NCBI RefSeq assembly: GCF_011806565.1
Contig: NZ_JAATOP010000001.1
Span: forward strand, 310,001-374,000
DNA length: 64,000 nt
Source: Marivivens donghaensis
Lineage (GTDB): Bacteria; Pseudomonadota; Alphaproteobacteria; Rhodobacterales; Rhodobacteraceae
Reading direction: 5' to 3'
The notes beneath the pieces were generated by a model. The model did no database searches, was not told where the DNA came from, and was given only the letters and a program-made list of their open reading frames with translations. A program made the position numbers and the translations under genes. Of this stretch, positions 53,508 through 62,901 are shown one piece after another (the first letter of the stretch is position 1; each line of letters starts with the position of its first letter).

Positions 53508-54088
53508 GTCAGGATTTTCGGTGCCGCATCGCGCGGCGGGGCGGCATCTGCGGCACGCACATAGAGCGGAGCAGGGCGCGGTTGGTCGGTCGTCGCACGC
53601 TCGACGGCGATAAGGGCGACATTCTCGATCAACTGATGCGCGGTCGGCTCAGGCACGACGGGGTAGGGCGAAGGGTCTTCGGCGCTGCGCATTTCGGGCG
53701 CACCATTGTCATCGCGGGCATAAACCTGACCGCGCGGCGCGGCGATCACTGTGGTGACGGGGGCGCTGTGGCCAAAGGCGCGTGCGTCAAACCCGTCGAC
53801 GCCGATAGCCGGAATGCCGAGGCCGAGCGCGATACCGCGAGCTGCGGACACCGAAATCCGAATGCCTGTGAAGTTGCCCGGCCCGATGCCAACGCCAATC
53901 GCGCCGAGGTCGGACATTTTCAGCCCGTGTTCCGCCAGCAGTTCTTCGACCAAGGGCATCAGGCGCTCGGCCTGTCCCTTGGACATCTCTTCGACCCGCG
54001 TGTGCACGGTGCCGTCGGTCAATAACAAAGCGGCGGCGCAATGCGCCGCCGATGTATCAAACGCCAGTACTGGTCGATCAAACCGCAA
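53504..54088 (-). CDS. tsaB: tRNA threonylcarbamoyladenosine factor TsaB
   Basis: 194 residues from a TTG at 54088 (GAGGT 8 bases upstream). VLAFDTSAAHCAAALLLTDG, LMPLVEELLAEHGLKMSDLG and IGVGIGPGNFTGIRISVSAA are the TsaB ASKHA fold. With TsaD and TsaE it transfers the threonylcarbamoyl group to A37 of ANN-decoding tRNAs. It overlaps the nfuA 3' end by 11 bases. Confidence 0.92.
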   Translation of the reverse strand: MRFDRPVLAFDTSAAHCAAALLLTDGTVHTRVEEMSKGQAERLMPLVEELLAEHGLKMSDLGAIGVGIGPGNFTGIRISVSAARGIALGLGIPAIGVDGFDARAFGHSAPVTTVIAAPRGQVYARDDNGAPEMRSAEDPSPYPVVPEPTAHQLIENVALIAVERATTDQPRPAPLYVRAADAAPPRDAAPKILT

Positions 54089-54644
54089 CGGGGCGGACCT
54101 CGAGCACTTCAGGAACGTAGTGGCGCAGCAGGTTTTCGATGCCCATCTTCAGCGTCAGGGTCGACGAGGGGCAACCGGCGCAAGCGCCCTGCATGTGCAG
54201 ATAGACAACGCCGCGATCAAAACCGTGGAACGTGATATCGCCGCCATCCTGCGCAACGGCCGGACGCACGCGGGTATCGAGGAGCTCTTTGATCTGTTCG
54301 ACCACAGCCACGTCTTCTTCCGCAACGTGTTCGGAGTTGTGGCCGCCGCTCGCGTCGGTGCCTTCGATGGCCGAGGCGCCGGACTGGAAGTGCTCCATAA
54401 TCGCGCCGAGGATTGCCGGCTTGATATGGTCCCACTCGACCGAGTCTTCTTTGGTGACGGTTACGAAATCGTTGCCGAAGAACACACCGGCAATGCCGCC
54501 GGTCGCGAAAATGCGGCTGGCGAGCGGGGACTTCTCAGCGGCGGTCGCGTTCGGGAAATCGGCGGTGCCTGCTTCGAGTACGGTCTGGCCCGGAAGGAAT
54601 TTCAGCGTCGCCGGGTTCGGCGTGGATTCGGTCTGGATAAACAT
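54078..54644 (-). CDS. nfuA: Fe-S carrier protein NfuA-like (Nfu N-terminal + NifU domains)
   Basis: 188 residues from the ATG at 54644 (AAAGGG 9 bases upstream). N-terminal Nfu_N domain (FIQTESTPNPATLKFLPGQT, FATGGIAGVFFGNDFVTVTK) and C-terminal NifU domain with the CxxC cluster site (VYLHMQGACAGCPSSTLTLK). It carries a [4Fe-4S] cluster between dimer subunits to target enzymes. The mitochondrial-type NFU1 domain order is the norm in alphaproteobacteria. Confidence 0.94.
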   Translation of the reverse strand: MFIQTESTPNPATLKFLPGQTVLEAGTADFPNATAAEKSPLASRIFATGGIAGVFFGNDFVTVTKEDSVEWDHIKPAILGAIMEHFQSGASAIEGTDASGGHNSEHVAEEDVAVVEQIKELLDTRVRPAVAQDGGDITFHGFDRGVVYLHMQGACAGCPSSTLTLKMGIENLLRHYVPEVLEVRPVAV

Positions 54645-54716
54645 GATGGCCAACCCTTTCTGTCAGGGTTGTAAAATGGTGAGAGCCATCGGGAATGTCA
54701 ATGTTTAGAACAATTC

Positions 54717-54747
54717 TAAAAAGAAAAAGGGCCGCCAATGGCGACCC
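54717..54747 (-). terminator. Terminator of the small secreted protein gene
   Basis: On the minus strand GGGTCGCC pairs with GGCGGCCC (one T-G pair) around ATT and is followed by TTTTTCTTTTT, 27 bases after the stop of the gene at 54774. Confidence 0.9.
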
Positions 54748-54773
54748 TCTTCCGGAGTAATCCGAAAAACGAA

Positions 54774-55121
54774 TTACATGTCGGTGGTGTACATGGTCTT
54801 CGAAGCAACAACTTCGCCGTCCACGGTCAGGGTGACGAGGATCTGGTCAGTGGTTGCATAGTCGTCGATGTCGACAACAACGTTCGAAGTCAGGCCACCG
54901 TCGATCAGGTCGGTACCCAGCAGAGCGCCTTGCTCGTTACCCGAGTAGTCGTAGATCGAGATGACGCCATCAGCCGGAGCCATTACGGTTTCCAGAGTGA
55001 TTTCCGAACCGAGAACAACGTTGTCGGTTTCGTCGAAGTAAGCGTCAGCGCTGCTCAGTGCAAAAGCGCTCGAAGCGATCATGGTAGCAGCGGCGGCGGC
55101 GGCAAGAGTGAACTTTTTCAT
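54774..55121 (-). CDS. Small secreted beta-sandwich-like protein
   Basis: 115 residues with signal peptide MKKFTLAAAAAATMIASSAF (cleavage near ALS). The mature part, without Cys, reads DETDNVVLGSEITLETVMAP, ADGVISIYDYSGNEQGALLG and TSNVVVDIDDYATTDQILVT, a pattern of alternating strands like DUF7282-type domains (tentative). It sits alone between two terminators and probably is well expressed. Function unknown. Confidence 0.75.
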   Translation of the reverse strand: MKKFTLAAAAAATMIASSAFALSSADAYFDETDNVVLGSEITLETVMAPADGVISIYDYSGNEQGALLGTDLIDGGLTSNVVVDIDDYATTDQILVTLTVDGEVVASKTMYTTDM

Positions 55122-55345
55122 AATATATCTCCAGTTATCTTAAGGGCGACGCGGTGTGTTGCGCCGTTTGTGCTATTCGATATGTGCCTGATTTTCGGAG
55201 TGTGAAGGGCCGGAAAGCTGAAAAGATTTTTGCGATTTTGGCCATAAAAAATTGAACTTTTAGGGGTGTCCGGAGTTGTGAAGGGGTTCCCGATATTATT
55301 AGTCACCGCAGTGTGCATCAGCGCGCAGAAGTGGATGGAACCAGC

Positions 55346-55372
55346 AAAAAAGCGCGCAAAATATTGCGCGCT
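55346..55372 (-). terminator. Terminator of the universal stress protein gene
   Basis: On the minus strand AGCGCGCAA and TTGCGCGCT pair around ATAT-type loop bases and are followed by a run of six T, 43 bases after the stress-protein stop. Confidence 0.88.
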
Positions 55373-55414
55373 TGACCCGGAAAAAAAACGGAATTTTTTC
55401 GAAGTTTTTTGCCC

Positions 55415-55870
55415 TCAGGTAATCATCTCGAGCTTTTCTTTGCTCAGATCGCCCGGAACGATAGTAATCGGGATGGGCAAACTACCCGATTGCCGCGTCA
55501 ATTGGCTGACGAGAGGGCCAGGACCCTTCTTATCGTCGCCCGCGCCAAGCACTAACACACCGATGTCGGGATCCGTACTCACAACATCGAGAATCTGCGG
55601 CACCGGCTCGCCTTCGCGTATCACCAGTTCGGGGTCGATGTTCTGGCGGTCGCGCATCCACTTTGCGAAAACCTCGTAATGGGCCACGATCCGTTCGCGC
55701 GCTTCTTCGCGCATGATCTCGCCCACACCGATCCAGTGATTGAACTCGTCGGGAGTGATGACCGACAGGATGGTGACACCGCCGCCGGTGTTGTGCGCGC
55801 GCATCGCGGCAAAGCGCATCGCGTTCAGACATTCGCGGCTATCGTCGAGCACGACTAGGAATTTACGCAT
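55415..55870 (-). CDS. Universal stress protein UspA family
   Basis: 151 residues from the ATG at 55870 (AGGGGA upstream). FLVVLDDSRECLNAMRFAAM, VTILSVITPDEFNHWIGVGE, MREEARERIVAHYEVFAKWM, IREGEPVPQILDVVSTDPDI and the nucleotide loop VLVLGAGDDKKGPGPLVSQL. Members of this family with GxGxxxxGP bind ATP and act under stress. A single gene between two terminators. Confidence 0.88.
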   Translation of the reverse strand: MRKFLVVLDDSRECLNAMRFAAMRAHNTGGGVTILSVITPDEFNHWIGVGEIMREEARERIVAHYEVFAKWMRDRQNIDPELVIREGEPVPQILDVVSTDPDIGVLVLGAGDDKKGPGPLVSQLTRQSGSLPIPITIVPGDLSKEKLEMIT

Positions 55871-55962
55871 GAAGGTCCCCTTTGTTCGGGGATATTGTCG
55901 GAACCGCCCCTCACTTGCAATGATCGTTGTCGGCGGCGCTTTCACCTCTGGGATGAGCCCGA

Positions 55963-56002
55963 AAACAAAAGCGCGCCCACGCTGGGGCAAGCGTGGACGC
56001 GG
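55963..56002 (-). terminator. Terminator of trpS
   Basis: On the minus strand CGCGTCCACGCT pairs with AGCGTGGGCGCG (one T-G pair) around TGCCCC, followed by CTTTTGTTTTC, 106 bases after the trpS stop. Confidence 0.85.
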
Positions 56003-56107
56003 AGTATTCTGCCAGCGGGGACACGCTAGACTTGGACCGGCGACGGACAGGAACACCGGTAATGACAGCGTTCCTTGATTCCGTTTCAGTTGTGTGACGC
56101 TTCGATG

Positions 56108-57133
56108 TCAGCCGCGAAGAAGGCCGACGATATCGTATGTTTGCTTCAGGATCGGCTGCGCGATCTCGCGGGCGCGTTCGGCGCCGCGGGTCAGCAGGCG
56201 ATCGATTTCAGCCGGATCGTCCATCAGGCGCTTCATCTCGGTGGAGATCGGCGCGAGCTTTTCGACAGCGAGATCCGCCAGAGCCGGTTTGAACTTGCCC
56301 CAACCCGCGCCCGCGTACTCGGTGATGACCTGTTCGTTGGTCATATCGTTGAGCGCGGCGTAGATGTTGACGAGGTTACGCGCCTCGGGACGGTCAGTCA
56401 GACCTTCCAGTGTTTCCGGCAGCGGCTCGGCGTCCGACTTGGCTTTCTTAAACTTCTTGGCGATCTGGTCGGCATCATCGGTCATGTTGATGCGTTCCAT
56501 GTCGCTCTCGCCCGACTTCGACATCTTCTTGGAGCCGTCACGCAGGTTCATCACGCGCATGGCAGGGCCCTCGATGACCGGAGTGGTCTCGGGGAAGAAG
56601 TCGACTTTGAAGTCGTGGTTGAACTTCTTGGCGATGTCGCGGGTCAGTTCGACGTGCTGCTTCTGGTCCTCGCCCACCGGAACGTGGGTTGCGTGGTACA
56701 GAAGAATGTCGGCGGCCATCAGCGACGGATAGGCATAAAGACCGAGCGAGGCCTTCTCGGCGTCCTTCCCCGAACCGGCCTTGTCTTTGAACTGCGTCAT
56801 GCGGTTCATCCAGCCCACGCGGGCGACGCAGTTGAAAATCCAGCCCAGTTCGGCGTGTTCCGCGACCTGTGCCTGATTGAACAGGATCGACTTCTCGGGA
56901 TCGATACCCGAGGCAAGGTATCCGGCCGCAACCTCGCGGGTCGCGTTCGCCAGTTCCTTGGGATCCTGCCAGACGGTGATCGCGTGAAGGTCCACCACGC
57001 AATAGATCGTCTCGAACTGGCCGCCCTGCATATCCACGAAGCGTTTGATCGCGCCGAGATAGTTGCCAAGGGTCAGCCCGCCCGAGGGTTTGATGCCAGA
57101 GAACACGCGGGGCGTGAAATTGTTATCGGTCAT
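56108..57133 (-). CDS. trpS: Tryptophanyl-tRNA synthetase TrpS
   Basis: 341 residues. The class I signature HIGH is replaced by TLGN in [20 protein letters not shown] as usual for TrpS, the KMSKS loop is [15 protein letters not shown], and [20 protein letters not shown] followed by [20 protein letters not shown] is the Trp-adenylate region. Normal length. ATG at 57133, 91 bases divergent from the rhomboid gene. Confidence 0.96.
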   Translation of the reverse strand: MTDNNFTPRVFSGIKPSGGLTLGNYLGAIKRFVDMQGGQFETIYCVVDLHAITVWQDPKELANATREVAAGYLASGIDPEKSILFNQAQVAEHAELGWIFNCVARVGWMNRMTQFKDKAGSGKDAEKASLGLYAYPSLMAADILLYHATHVPVGEDQKQHVELTRDIAKKFNHDFKVDFFPETTPVIEGPAMRVMNLRDGSKKMSKSGESDMERINMTDDADQIAKKFKKAKSDAEPLPETLEGLTDRPEARNLVNIYAALNDMTNEQVITEYAGAGWGKFKPALADLAVEKLAPISTEMKRLMDDPAEIDRLLTRGAERAREIAQPILKQTYDIVGLLRG

Positions 57134-57224
57134 CTGAAACCTTCCGGGTCTGGATTTACAGTGCGCGAAGGCTTACCGAGGGGGAAAAGTCGCGTCAATG
57201 CGATGTGTCCACGGAGGCGAGACA

Positions 57225-57944
57225 ATGGAGCAGGAACGAGTCATTAATCCCATTCCGCCCGCAGTTCTGGTGCTGGCGCTGTTGATGGTCGGGATCGAAC
57301 TGGTCATGCAACTGGCCACGGCCGGTCTGGCTGGCGGTGCGCAGGGCGTCGGCTGGCGTGCGGATACGATCAACGATTTTGCGTTTTTCCCCGCCATCCA
57401 GCACGAGATGTTTGCGCGGGGGGCGTTCCCGTTCGACTATCTCTACCGCTATGTCACGTACCCGTTCGTCCACAGCAGCCTGATGCACGCCGGCTTTGCT
57501 GCCGTCATCACTCTGGCGGTTGGCAAATTTGTCGGAGACCGCTGGCACTGGGCCTCGGTCGTGACGGTGTTCTTTTCCTCGGCCATCGTCGCGGCGGTGA
57601 TCTTCGGACTGATCGCGCCTGAAAACTGGCCGTACTACGGCGGCTACCCAGCGGTTTACGGTCTGATCGGCGCGTTTTCCCACATCATGTGGGTGCGCCT
57701 CGGCCAGCAGGGCGCGAACCGTTGGAAGGCGTTCAGTATGATCGGCATCCTTCTCGTGATCCAGATCATCTGGGGCCTGTTCGTAAAGTTGATCTACCTG
57801 ATGGGATACGGCGGTGATGCGACCCCGATGATGCTCTATCTGGGCATATCGGAGTTCGCAGGCTTTGGCGTCGGTCTGATCCTCTCGCCGCTCGTCGGAC
57901 CCGGCGGATGGCAAGGCTTCCTCGCACGGATCCGTCAGCGCTGA
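57225..57944 (+). CDS. Rhomboid-fold membrane protein lacking catalytic residues
   Basis: 239 residues from the ATG at 57225 (GGAGG 7 bases upstream), six TM helices. It keeps rhomboid landmarks: YVTYPFVHSSLMHAGFAAVI (His83, His88) and YPAVYGLIGAFSH. But the GxSG nucleophile motif reads GGYPAVYG (Ser to Tyr141), the TM6 catalytic His in the H-x-x-G segment is Glu210 (LGISEFAGFGVGLIL), and the oxyanion Asn of the HxxxN motif is Ala92. It is an inactive rhomboid (pseudoprotease) that could still bind membrane substrates. Stop to stop it directly abuts murJ. Confidence 0.85.
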   Translation: MEQERVINPIPPAVLVLALLMVGIELVMQLATAGLAGGAQGVGWRADTINDFAFFPAIQHEMFARGAFPFDYLYRYVTYPFVHSSLMHAGFAAVITLAVGKFVGDRWHWASVVTVFFSSAIVAAVIFGLIAPENWPYYGGYPAVYGLIGAFSHIMWVRLGQQGANRWKAFSMIGILLVIQIIWGLFVKLIYLMGYGGDATPMMLYLGISEFAGFGVGLILSPLVGPGGWQGFLARIRQR

Positions 57945-59489
57945 TCAGCGGCTGCGGCGGAACGCTCCGGCAAATTCCCGAATGCGGAAAGCGCCGATAA
58001 GCTGGCCGATGAGGAAGTAGCTGACCATCCCGATCATCACGAGGATGAAGAGCGCCAGATAGCGGATGTGCGGCAGGCCAAAGAAGAACGCCGCGCTGCC
58101 GTAGCTGAACCAGAGCACCGCACCCATCGCCAACGATGCAAGGACGATCCGCCAGATGCGGCGCTTGAAACGGTTGTCGAACTGCGCGGCCTCGCCCATC
58201 GGGCGCGACATGATCCAGAGGATCAACACAGCCACCCAAGCCGAAAGCGTGGTCGCAATCGCAGAGGCAATGAAGCCTATGAACGGTGCAAGCCCGATGG
58301 CCATCGTTGCGGTAATCGCCAGCGAGGCGAGTGCGATATAGAACGGGCGGCGGGTATCTTCGCGGGCGAAGAACAGCGGTTGCAGCGTTTTCTGCATCAC
58401 GAACGCAGGCAGACCGAGGCCATAGACAGCAACCGCAATCGCGGTGTTCATGGTGTCGTCACTGCCGAACGCGCCGCGCTCAAACAGCACCTGCACCAGC
58501 GGCACCGGAATGACCATCAGCGCAACGGCAGCGGGAATGGTCAGCGCGAGCGACATCTCGCAAGCGCGGTTGAACGCATCGCGGCTGCCGTCGATATCAC
58601 CGCCACGCAAACGGCGGGACAGGTCTGGGAGCAGAACTACGCCAATCGCGATGCCAACAACGCCGAGCGGCAGTTGATAAAGGCGGTCGGCATAGGACAG
58701 CCACGCGACCGCTCCGTCAAAGAAACTGGCGATCTGGCGACCAATCAGCAGGTTGACCTGAACAACACCGCCCGAAAGGGCAGCGGGAGCTGCGATAATC
58801 GCGAGGCGCTTGAGCTCCGGCGTGAATTTCGGACGGGTAAAGCGCAGCGTGAAGCCCGCCTTGTGCGCCGCGTACCAGACCAGCGCCATTTGCGCGAAGC
58901 CGGCGAGCGGCACGGTCCAGACCAGGGTGTCACCGACTGGCCAACCGAGCGCGTGCCCCAGAACCATGCCCGCAATAAACAGGACGTTCAGCAGGACAGG
59001 CGCAGCAGCGGCAGCGGTGAAGCGACCGATGGAATTCAGCACGCCCGACAGCAATGCGGCGAGAGAGATGAACAGAATATAGGGGAAAGCGATGCGGCCG
59101 TAATCGACGGCGAGGTCAAACCGCTCGTCGCCGGCAAAGCCCGAGGCCATCGCCAGCACGAGCCAAGGCATTGCGGCCATCGCAATGACGGTGAAGGCAA
59201 TCAGGACCGTCGCAAGGCCGGTGAAAGCGTCGTTCGCGAACTTTTCCGCATCCTCTCCCGCCTCGAATTTCTTCGAAAACATCGGCACGAACGCCATGTT
59301 GAACGCGCCCTCGGCAAAGAAGCGGCGGAACATGTTGGGCAGGGAGAAGGCGATCAGGAACGCTTCGGCGACAGGGCCGGTACCGAGGTAGGCGGCGATC
59401 ATGATGTCGCGCACAAAACCCATCAAGCGGGACACAAGCGTCCACAGACCGACAGTGAGAAAGCCGGAGACAAGTCGAATGGGTTTCAT
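57945..59489 (-). CDS. murJ: Lipid II flippase MurJ
   Basis: 514 residues, 14 TM helices expected. Key segments: LWTLVSRLMGFVRDIMIAAY, VAEAFLIAFSLPNMFRRFFA followed by EGAFNMAFVPMFSKKFE, and QVNLLIGRQIASFF with LSYADRLYQLPLGVVGIAIG, all MurJ/MVF motifs. Flips lipid-linked peptidoglycan precursor across the inner membrane. ATG at 59489. Confidence 0.95.
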   Translation of the reverse strand: MKPIRLVSGFLTVGLWTLVSRLMGFVRDIMIAAYLGTGPVAEAFLIAFSLPNMFRRFFAEGAFNMAFVPMFSKKFEAGEDAEKFANDAFTGLATVLIAFTVIAMAAMPWLVLAMASGFAGDERFDLAVDYGRIAFPYILFISLAALLSGVLNSIGRFTAAAAAPVLLNVLFIAGMVLGHALGWPVGDTLVWTVPLAGFAQMALVWYAAHKAGFTLRFTRPKFTPELKRLAIIAAPAALSGGVVQVNLLIGRQIASFFDGAVAWLSYADRLYQLPLGVVGIAIGVVLLPDLSRRLRGGDIDGSRDAFNRACEMSLALTIPAAVALMVIPVPLVQVLFERGAFGSDDTMNTAIAVAVYGLGLPAFVMQKTLQPLFFAREDTRRPFYIALASLAITATMAIGLAPFIGFIASAIATTLSAWVAVLILWIMSRPMGEAAQFDNRFKRRIWRIVLASLAMGAVLWFSYGSAAFFFGLPHIRYLALFILVMIGMVSYFLIGQLIGAFRIREFAGAFRRSR

Positions 59490-59569
59490 AGGTTTTGAAG
59501 GTCCTGCGTTGAATAATGTGGCCTGTCTACTGGCAGGGCCATGTAATGACTATGGAGAATTCGTGCAGC

Positions 59570-60079
59570 TTATATAGGGCGTTTCATGACCAAGACAGAC
59601 GTCCATGCCCCAGGCCCTGACGGATTGAGGCGCATAAGAAAAATCCCCCAGCGATCCGGCTGCCCATAGGTGCCCGCCACCCAGACGCGCGATAGATCGA
59701 CGGTTTCCAACCGGCCATCGGGGTCATCCTGCATCTCGGGGAAATGCGCGGCGACCCACGCGGTGGCTTTTTCCAGTAGCCGAGCTTGCTCGTCGGCCTC
59801 GAAATACGGCTCGGCCTCGGTGACCTCGCATCCTCTGTCCGAGAGCGAGACCATCAATCGGTCCTGCGCCGAGACATACGATACAGTTTCATCCTGCTGT
59901 TGGCGCACCTCAAAGCCAGCGAGGTTCGGGTCCTCATGGTTGGCGAACGGCAGACAGACTTGGCTTAACAGGTCGACATACGCATCTACGCGGTCGAACC
60001 GTCCGAAATGCAAGCGGGCGGCCAAACCTATGGCCACCCCGAGAACGACGATGATGACGAAAGCCAGAGCTTTCTTCAT
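59570..60079 (-). CDS. Membrane-anchored hypothetical protein downstream of glnD
   Basis: 169 residues. One N-terminal TM helix (ALAFVIIVVLGVAIGLAARL), then a periplasmic domain with Cys in LLSQVCLPFANHED and SDRGCEVTEAEPYF and a Trp-rich end (VWVAGTYGQPDRWGIFLMRL). No family recognised. Its start overlaps glnD by one base (TGATG-type), so it is co-translated. Confidence 0.7.
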   Translation of the reverse strand: MKKALAFVIIVVLGVAIGLAARLHFGRFDRVDAYVDLLSQVCLPFANHEDPNLAGFEVRQQQDETVSYVSAQDRLMVSLSDRGCEVTEAEPYFEADEQARLLEKATAWVAAHFPEMQDDPDGRLETVDLSRVWVAGTYGQPDRWGIFLMRLNPSGPGAWTSVLVMKRPI

Positions 60080-62901
60080 CAGACCGTTGCCCGTTCCACA
60101 CCCATGCGGATTGCTTCGCGCAGTTTCTTCTCCAGCGCGGCGCGGCGGTTTTCCTGATGGAATTTCAGGCCAAACATGTCTTTGACATAGAAGGTGTCGA
60201 CGACCTGCTCACCGAACGTCGCGATCATTGCCGACGCGATATAGACGTTGTCGGCCGCCAGAACGCGGGTCAGGTCATGCAAAAGTCCCGGCCGGTCGCG
60301 CGTGTCAACTTCGATGATGGTGTAGATATCCGAACCCTCGTTGTCGAAGAGGATGTTGGTCTTCACCTTGAACGCCTGCTCGCGTTTCTTGAGCTTGTCG
60401 CGATCCTTCAGTGCCTCGCGGGTAATCACCTCACCGCGCAGCGTGCGGTAGATCATCTGCTGCAAGCGGGGCAGGCGGCTCGCCTCGTAGGGATGGCCGT
60501 CGGCGTCCTGTACCCAGAAGATCGCGGTCGCATAGCCATCCTTCGACGTGTCCGTCCGGGCATCGACCACGTTCGCACCGACAAGCGCCAGCGCGCCGGT
60601 GAGGCGGTTGAACAGACCAGGGTGGTCGGCCATGGCAAAGCACGCACGGGTTGCATCGCGGTCAGGGTCCAGCTTGAGGTCGATCTTGATCTCGGCGTCG
60701 GTGATGTTGCGCAGTAGCTCCGCAAATACCATGTGGACCGAATTGGGCAGGCCCTGCCAATAGGGACCATAATGGCGGCCCATCTCGGTGCGAAGGTCCT
60801 TCGCGTCCCAATCGCTCAGAGCCGCGCGAAGAGCCTTCTTCGCCTCGTTCTCGCGGGTTTCGCGGTTGATCTCTTCCAGACCGTTTTCAAGCGCCAGCCG
60901 GGTTTCATTATAGAGACCGCGTAGCAGCATGGCTTTCCAGTTGTTCCACGTGCCGGGGCCAACGCCATTGATATCGCAGACCGTCAGAACCGTGAGCAGA
61001 TCAAGCCGCTCGACCGACTTCACCGCTTTGGCAAAATCGCGAACTGTACGCGGGTCGCTGATGTCCCGTTTCTGCGCCATGTCCGACATCAGCAGGTGAT
61101 AGCGGACCAGCCATTCGACGGTCTCGACCTCTTTCTTATTGAGGCCAAGACGCGGTGCAACCTTGCGGGCAATCTGGGCGCCGACGACGCTATGGTCTTC
61201 GGGGCGGCCCTTACCGATGTCGTGCAACAGGATCGCGATATAGAGGATCTTGCGGTTCACCCCGCCGCCCAGAATGCTGGAGGCTACGGGAAGTTCCTCG
61301 ACCAGCTCGCCGCGTTCGATCCGTGCCAGGTGGCTGATGCATTGGATGGTGTGCTCGTCCACGGTGAAGTGGTGATACATGTTGAACTGCATCATCGCGA
61401 CGATGGGGGCGAATTCGGGCATGAATGCCGATAGCACGCCAAGCTCGTTCATGCGGCGCAGCGCACGTTCGGGGTTGCCGTGCTTCAGGAGCAGATCAAG
61501 GAAGATGCGGTTCGCTTCCTTGCTGGTGCGCACGTTGTCGTCGATCAGATCAAGGTGCGAAGCCAGCAGACGCATGGCGTCCGAGTGTAGCAGCGTGCCT
61601 GTGCGGAGCGCTTCTTCGAAAATCCGCAGCATGTTGACGTGGTCCGAGAAGAACGCGGTCTCGTCGGCAATCGTCAGGCGGTTCTGCTTGATCGCGTAGG
61701 GCGGGCGGGCACGGCGGCGGCGCGACAGAAGGCGCGTGAGCATGGGCTCGGCCTTGGTGTGCGTTGCTTCGAGCGAGGTGAGGAAAATGCGGGTCAACTC
61801 GCCCACGCGGGTCGCGTGGCGGAAATAGTCCTGCATAAAGTGCTCGACCGCGCGGCGACCGCTGTTGTCGTTGTAGCCCATGCGCTCGGCGACCTCGACC
61901 TGAAGGTCGAACGTCAGCTGATCCATGGCGCGTCCGGTAATCAGGTGTAGGTGACAACGCACGGCCCAGAGGAATTCCTGCGCCTGTTCGAACGTCGCGA
62001 ATTCCTCGGCGGTGAAAACGCCGCGATCAACCAGCTCGGACGGGTCTTCGACCTGATTGACGTACTTCGCGATCCAGTAAAGCGACTGGAGGTCACGCAG
62101 ACCGCCTTTGCCTTCTTTCACGTTGGGCTCGACGACGTAGCGCTGGCCACCTTGCTTGCGGTGACGTTCGGAACGCTCGGTTAGCTTGGCTTCGATGAAG
62201 TCGGCAGCGGAGTTGCTGAACAGATCGCTCCAGAGTTTTTCCTGAAGCGACTTCGCGAGCTTCTTGTCGCCGTCGAGGAAACGTAGCTCAACAAGGCTCG
62301 TGCGGATCGTGTAATCTTCGCGCGCGAGTTTCAGGCAGTCTTTGATCGTGCGGCTGGCGTGGCCGACCTTCAGGCGCAAATCCCAAAGGATATAGAGCAT
62401 CGACTCGATCAGGCTCTCGGCCCACGGCGTGATCTTGTATGGGGTCAGGAACAACAGATCGACGTCGGAATGCGCGGCCATCTCGCCGCGGCCGTAGCCA
62501 CCGATCGCCACAAGCGCGAGGCGTTCGCCGTCGGTCGGATTGTGCAGAGGATGCAGCTTTGTACGGGCGACGTAAAGGGTCGCGCGGACCAGACCGTCGG
62601 TCAGGAAGGTATAGCTGCGGGTCACAGGGCTGGCATCGAAGGGACGCGCGGCAAAGGAGGCGGCGATGGCGGCGAGACCGCGTTTGCGAGCCGCCATCAG
62701 AATCTTGACCGTCTCTTTGCGGATGTCCATCGCATCCGTCAGATCCGCGATTGCGGTATCGATTTCAGCAATGACAGCATCTTTGTCAAAGATATCGGCG
62801 GCCGTGCAAATCAGGCCTTCGGCCGCCGTTTCGTTCGGGGCTTGCGTGAGGAGTGTCGGCTCAGAAGCCGAATCCCGCAAAGCTTCTTGGGGCAGGTTCA
62901 A
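60079..62901 (-). CDS. glnD: Bifunctional PII uridylyltransferase/uridylyl-removing enzyme GlnD
   Basis: About 940 residues. Nucleotidyltransferase domain with GGYGRGEMAAHSDVDLLFLT (134-153), an HD domain with LLHDIGKGRPEDHSVVG, and two C-terminal ACT domains (ATRACFADHPGLFNRL-type, and TRDRPGLLHDLTRVLAADNV). It senses glutamine and modifies PII. The start is uncertain: a TTG at 62901 overlaps the upstream gene by 41 bases and another in-frame TTG lies 7 codons later; the usual start position of the family is close to these. No ATG occurs before residue 58. Confidence 0.93.
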   Translation of the reverse strand: MNLPQEALRDSASEPTLLTQAPNETAAEGLICTAADIFDKDAVIAEIDTAIADLTDAMDIRKETVKILMAARKRGLAAIAASFAARPFDASPVTRSYTFLTDGLVRATLYVARTKLHPLHNPTDGERLALVAIGGYGRGEMAAHSDVDLLFLTPYKITPWAESLIESMLYILWDLRLKVGHASRTIKDCLKLAREDYTIRTSLVELRFLDGDKKLAKSLQEKLWSDLFSNSAADFIEAKLTERSERHRKQGGQRYVVEPNVKEGKGGLRDLQSLYWIAKYVNQVEDPSELVDRGVFTAEEFATFEQAQEFLWAVRCHLHLITGRAMDQLTFDLQVEVAERMGYNDNSGRRAVEHFMQDYFRHATRVGELTRIFLTSLEATHTKAEPMLTRLLSRRRRARPPYAIKQNRLTIADETAFFSDHVNMLRIFEEALRTGTLLHSDAMRLLASHLDLIDDNVRTSKEANRIFLDLLLKHGNPERALRRMNELGVLSAFMPEFAPIVAMMQFNMYHHFTVDEHTIQCISHLARIERGELVEELPVASSILGGGVNRKILYIAILLHDIGKGRPEDHSVVGAQIARKVAPRLGLNKKEVETVEWLVRYHLLMSDMAQKRDISDPRTVRDFAKAVKSVERLDLLTVLTVCDINGVGPGTWNNWKAMLLRGLYNETRLALENGLEEINRETRENEAKKALRAALSDWDAKDLRTEMGRHYGPYWQGLPNSVHMVFAELLRNITDAEIKIDLKLDPDRDATRACFAMADHPGLFNRLTGALALVGANVVDARTDTSKDGYATAIFWVQDADGHPYEASRLPRLQQMIYRTLRGEVITREALKDRDKLKKREQAFKVKTNILFDNEGSDIYTIIEVDTRDRPGLLHDLTRVLAADNVYIASAMIATFGEQVVDTFYVKDMFGLKFHQENRRAALEKKLREAIRMGVERATV

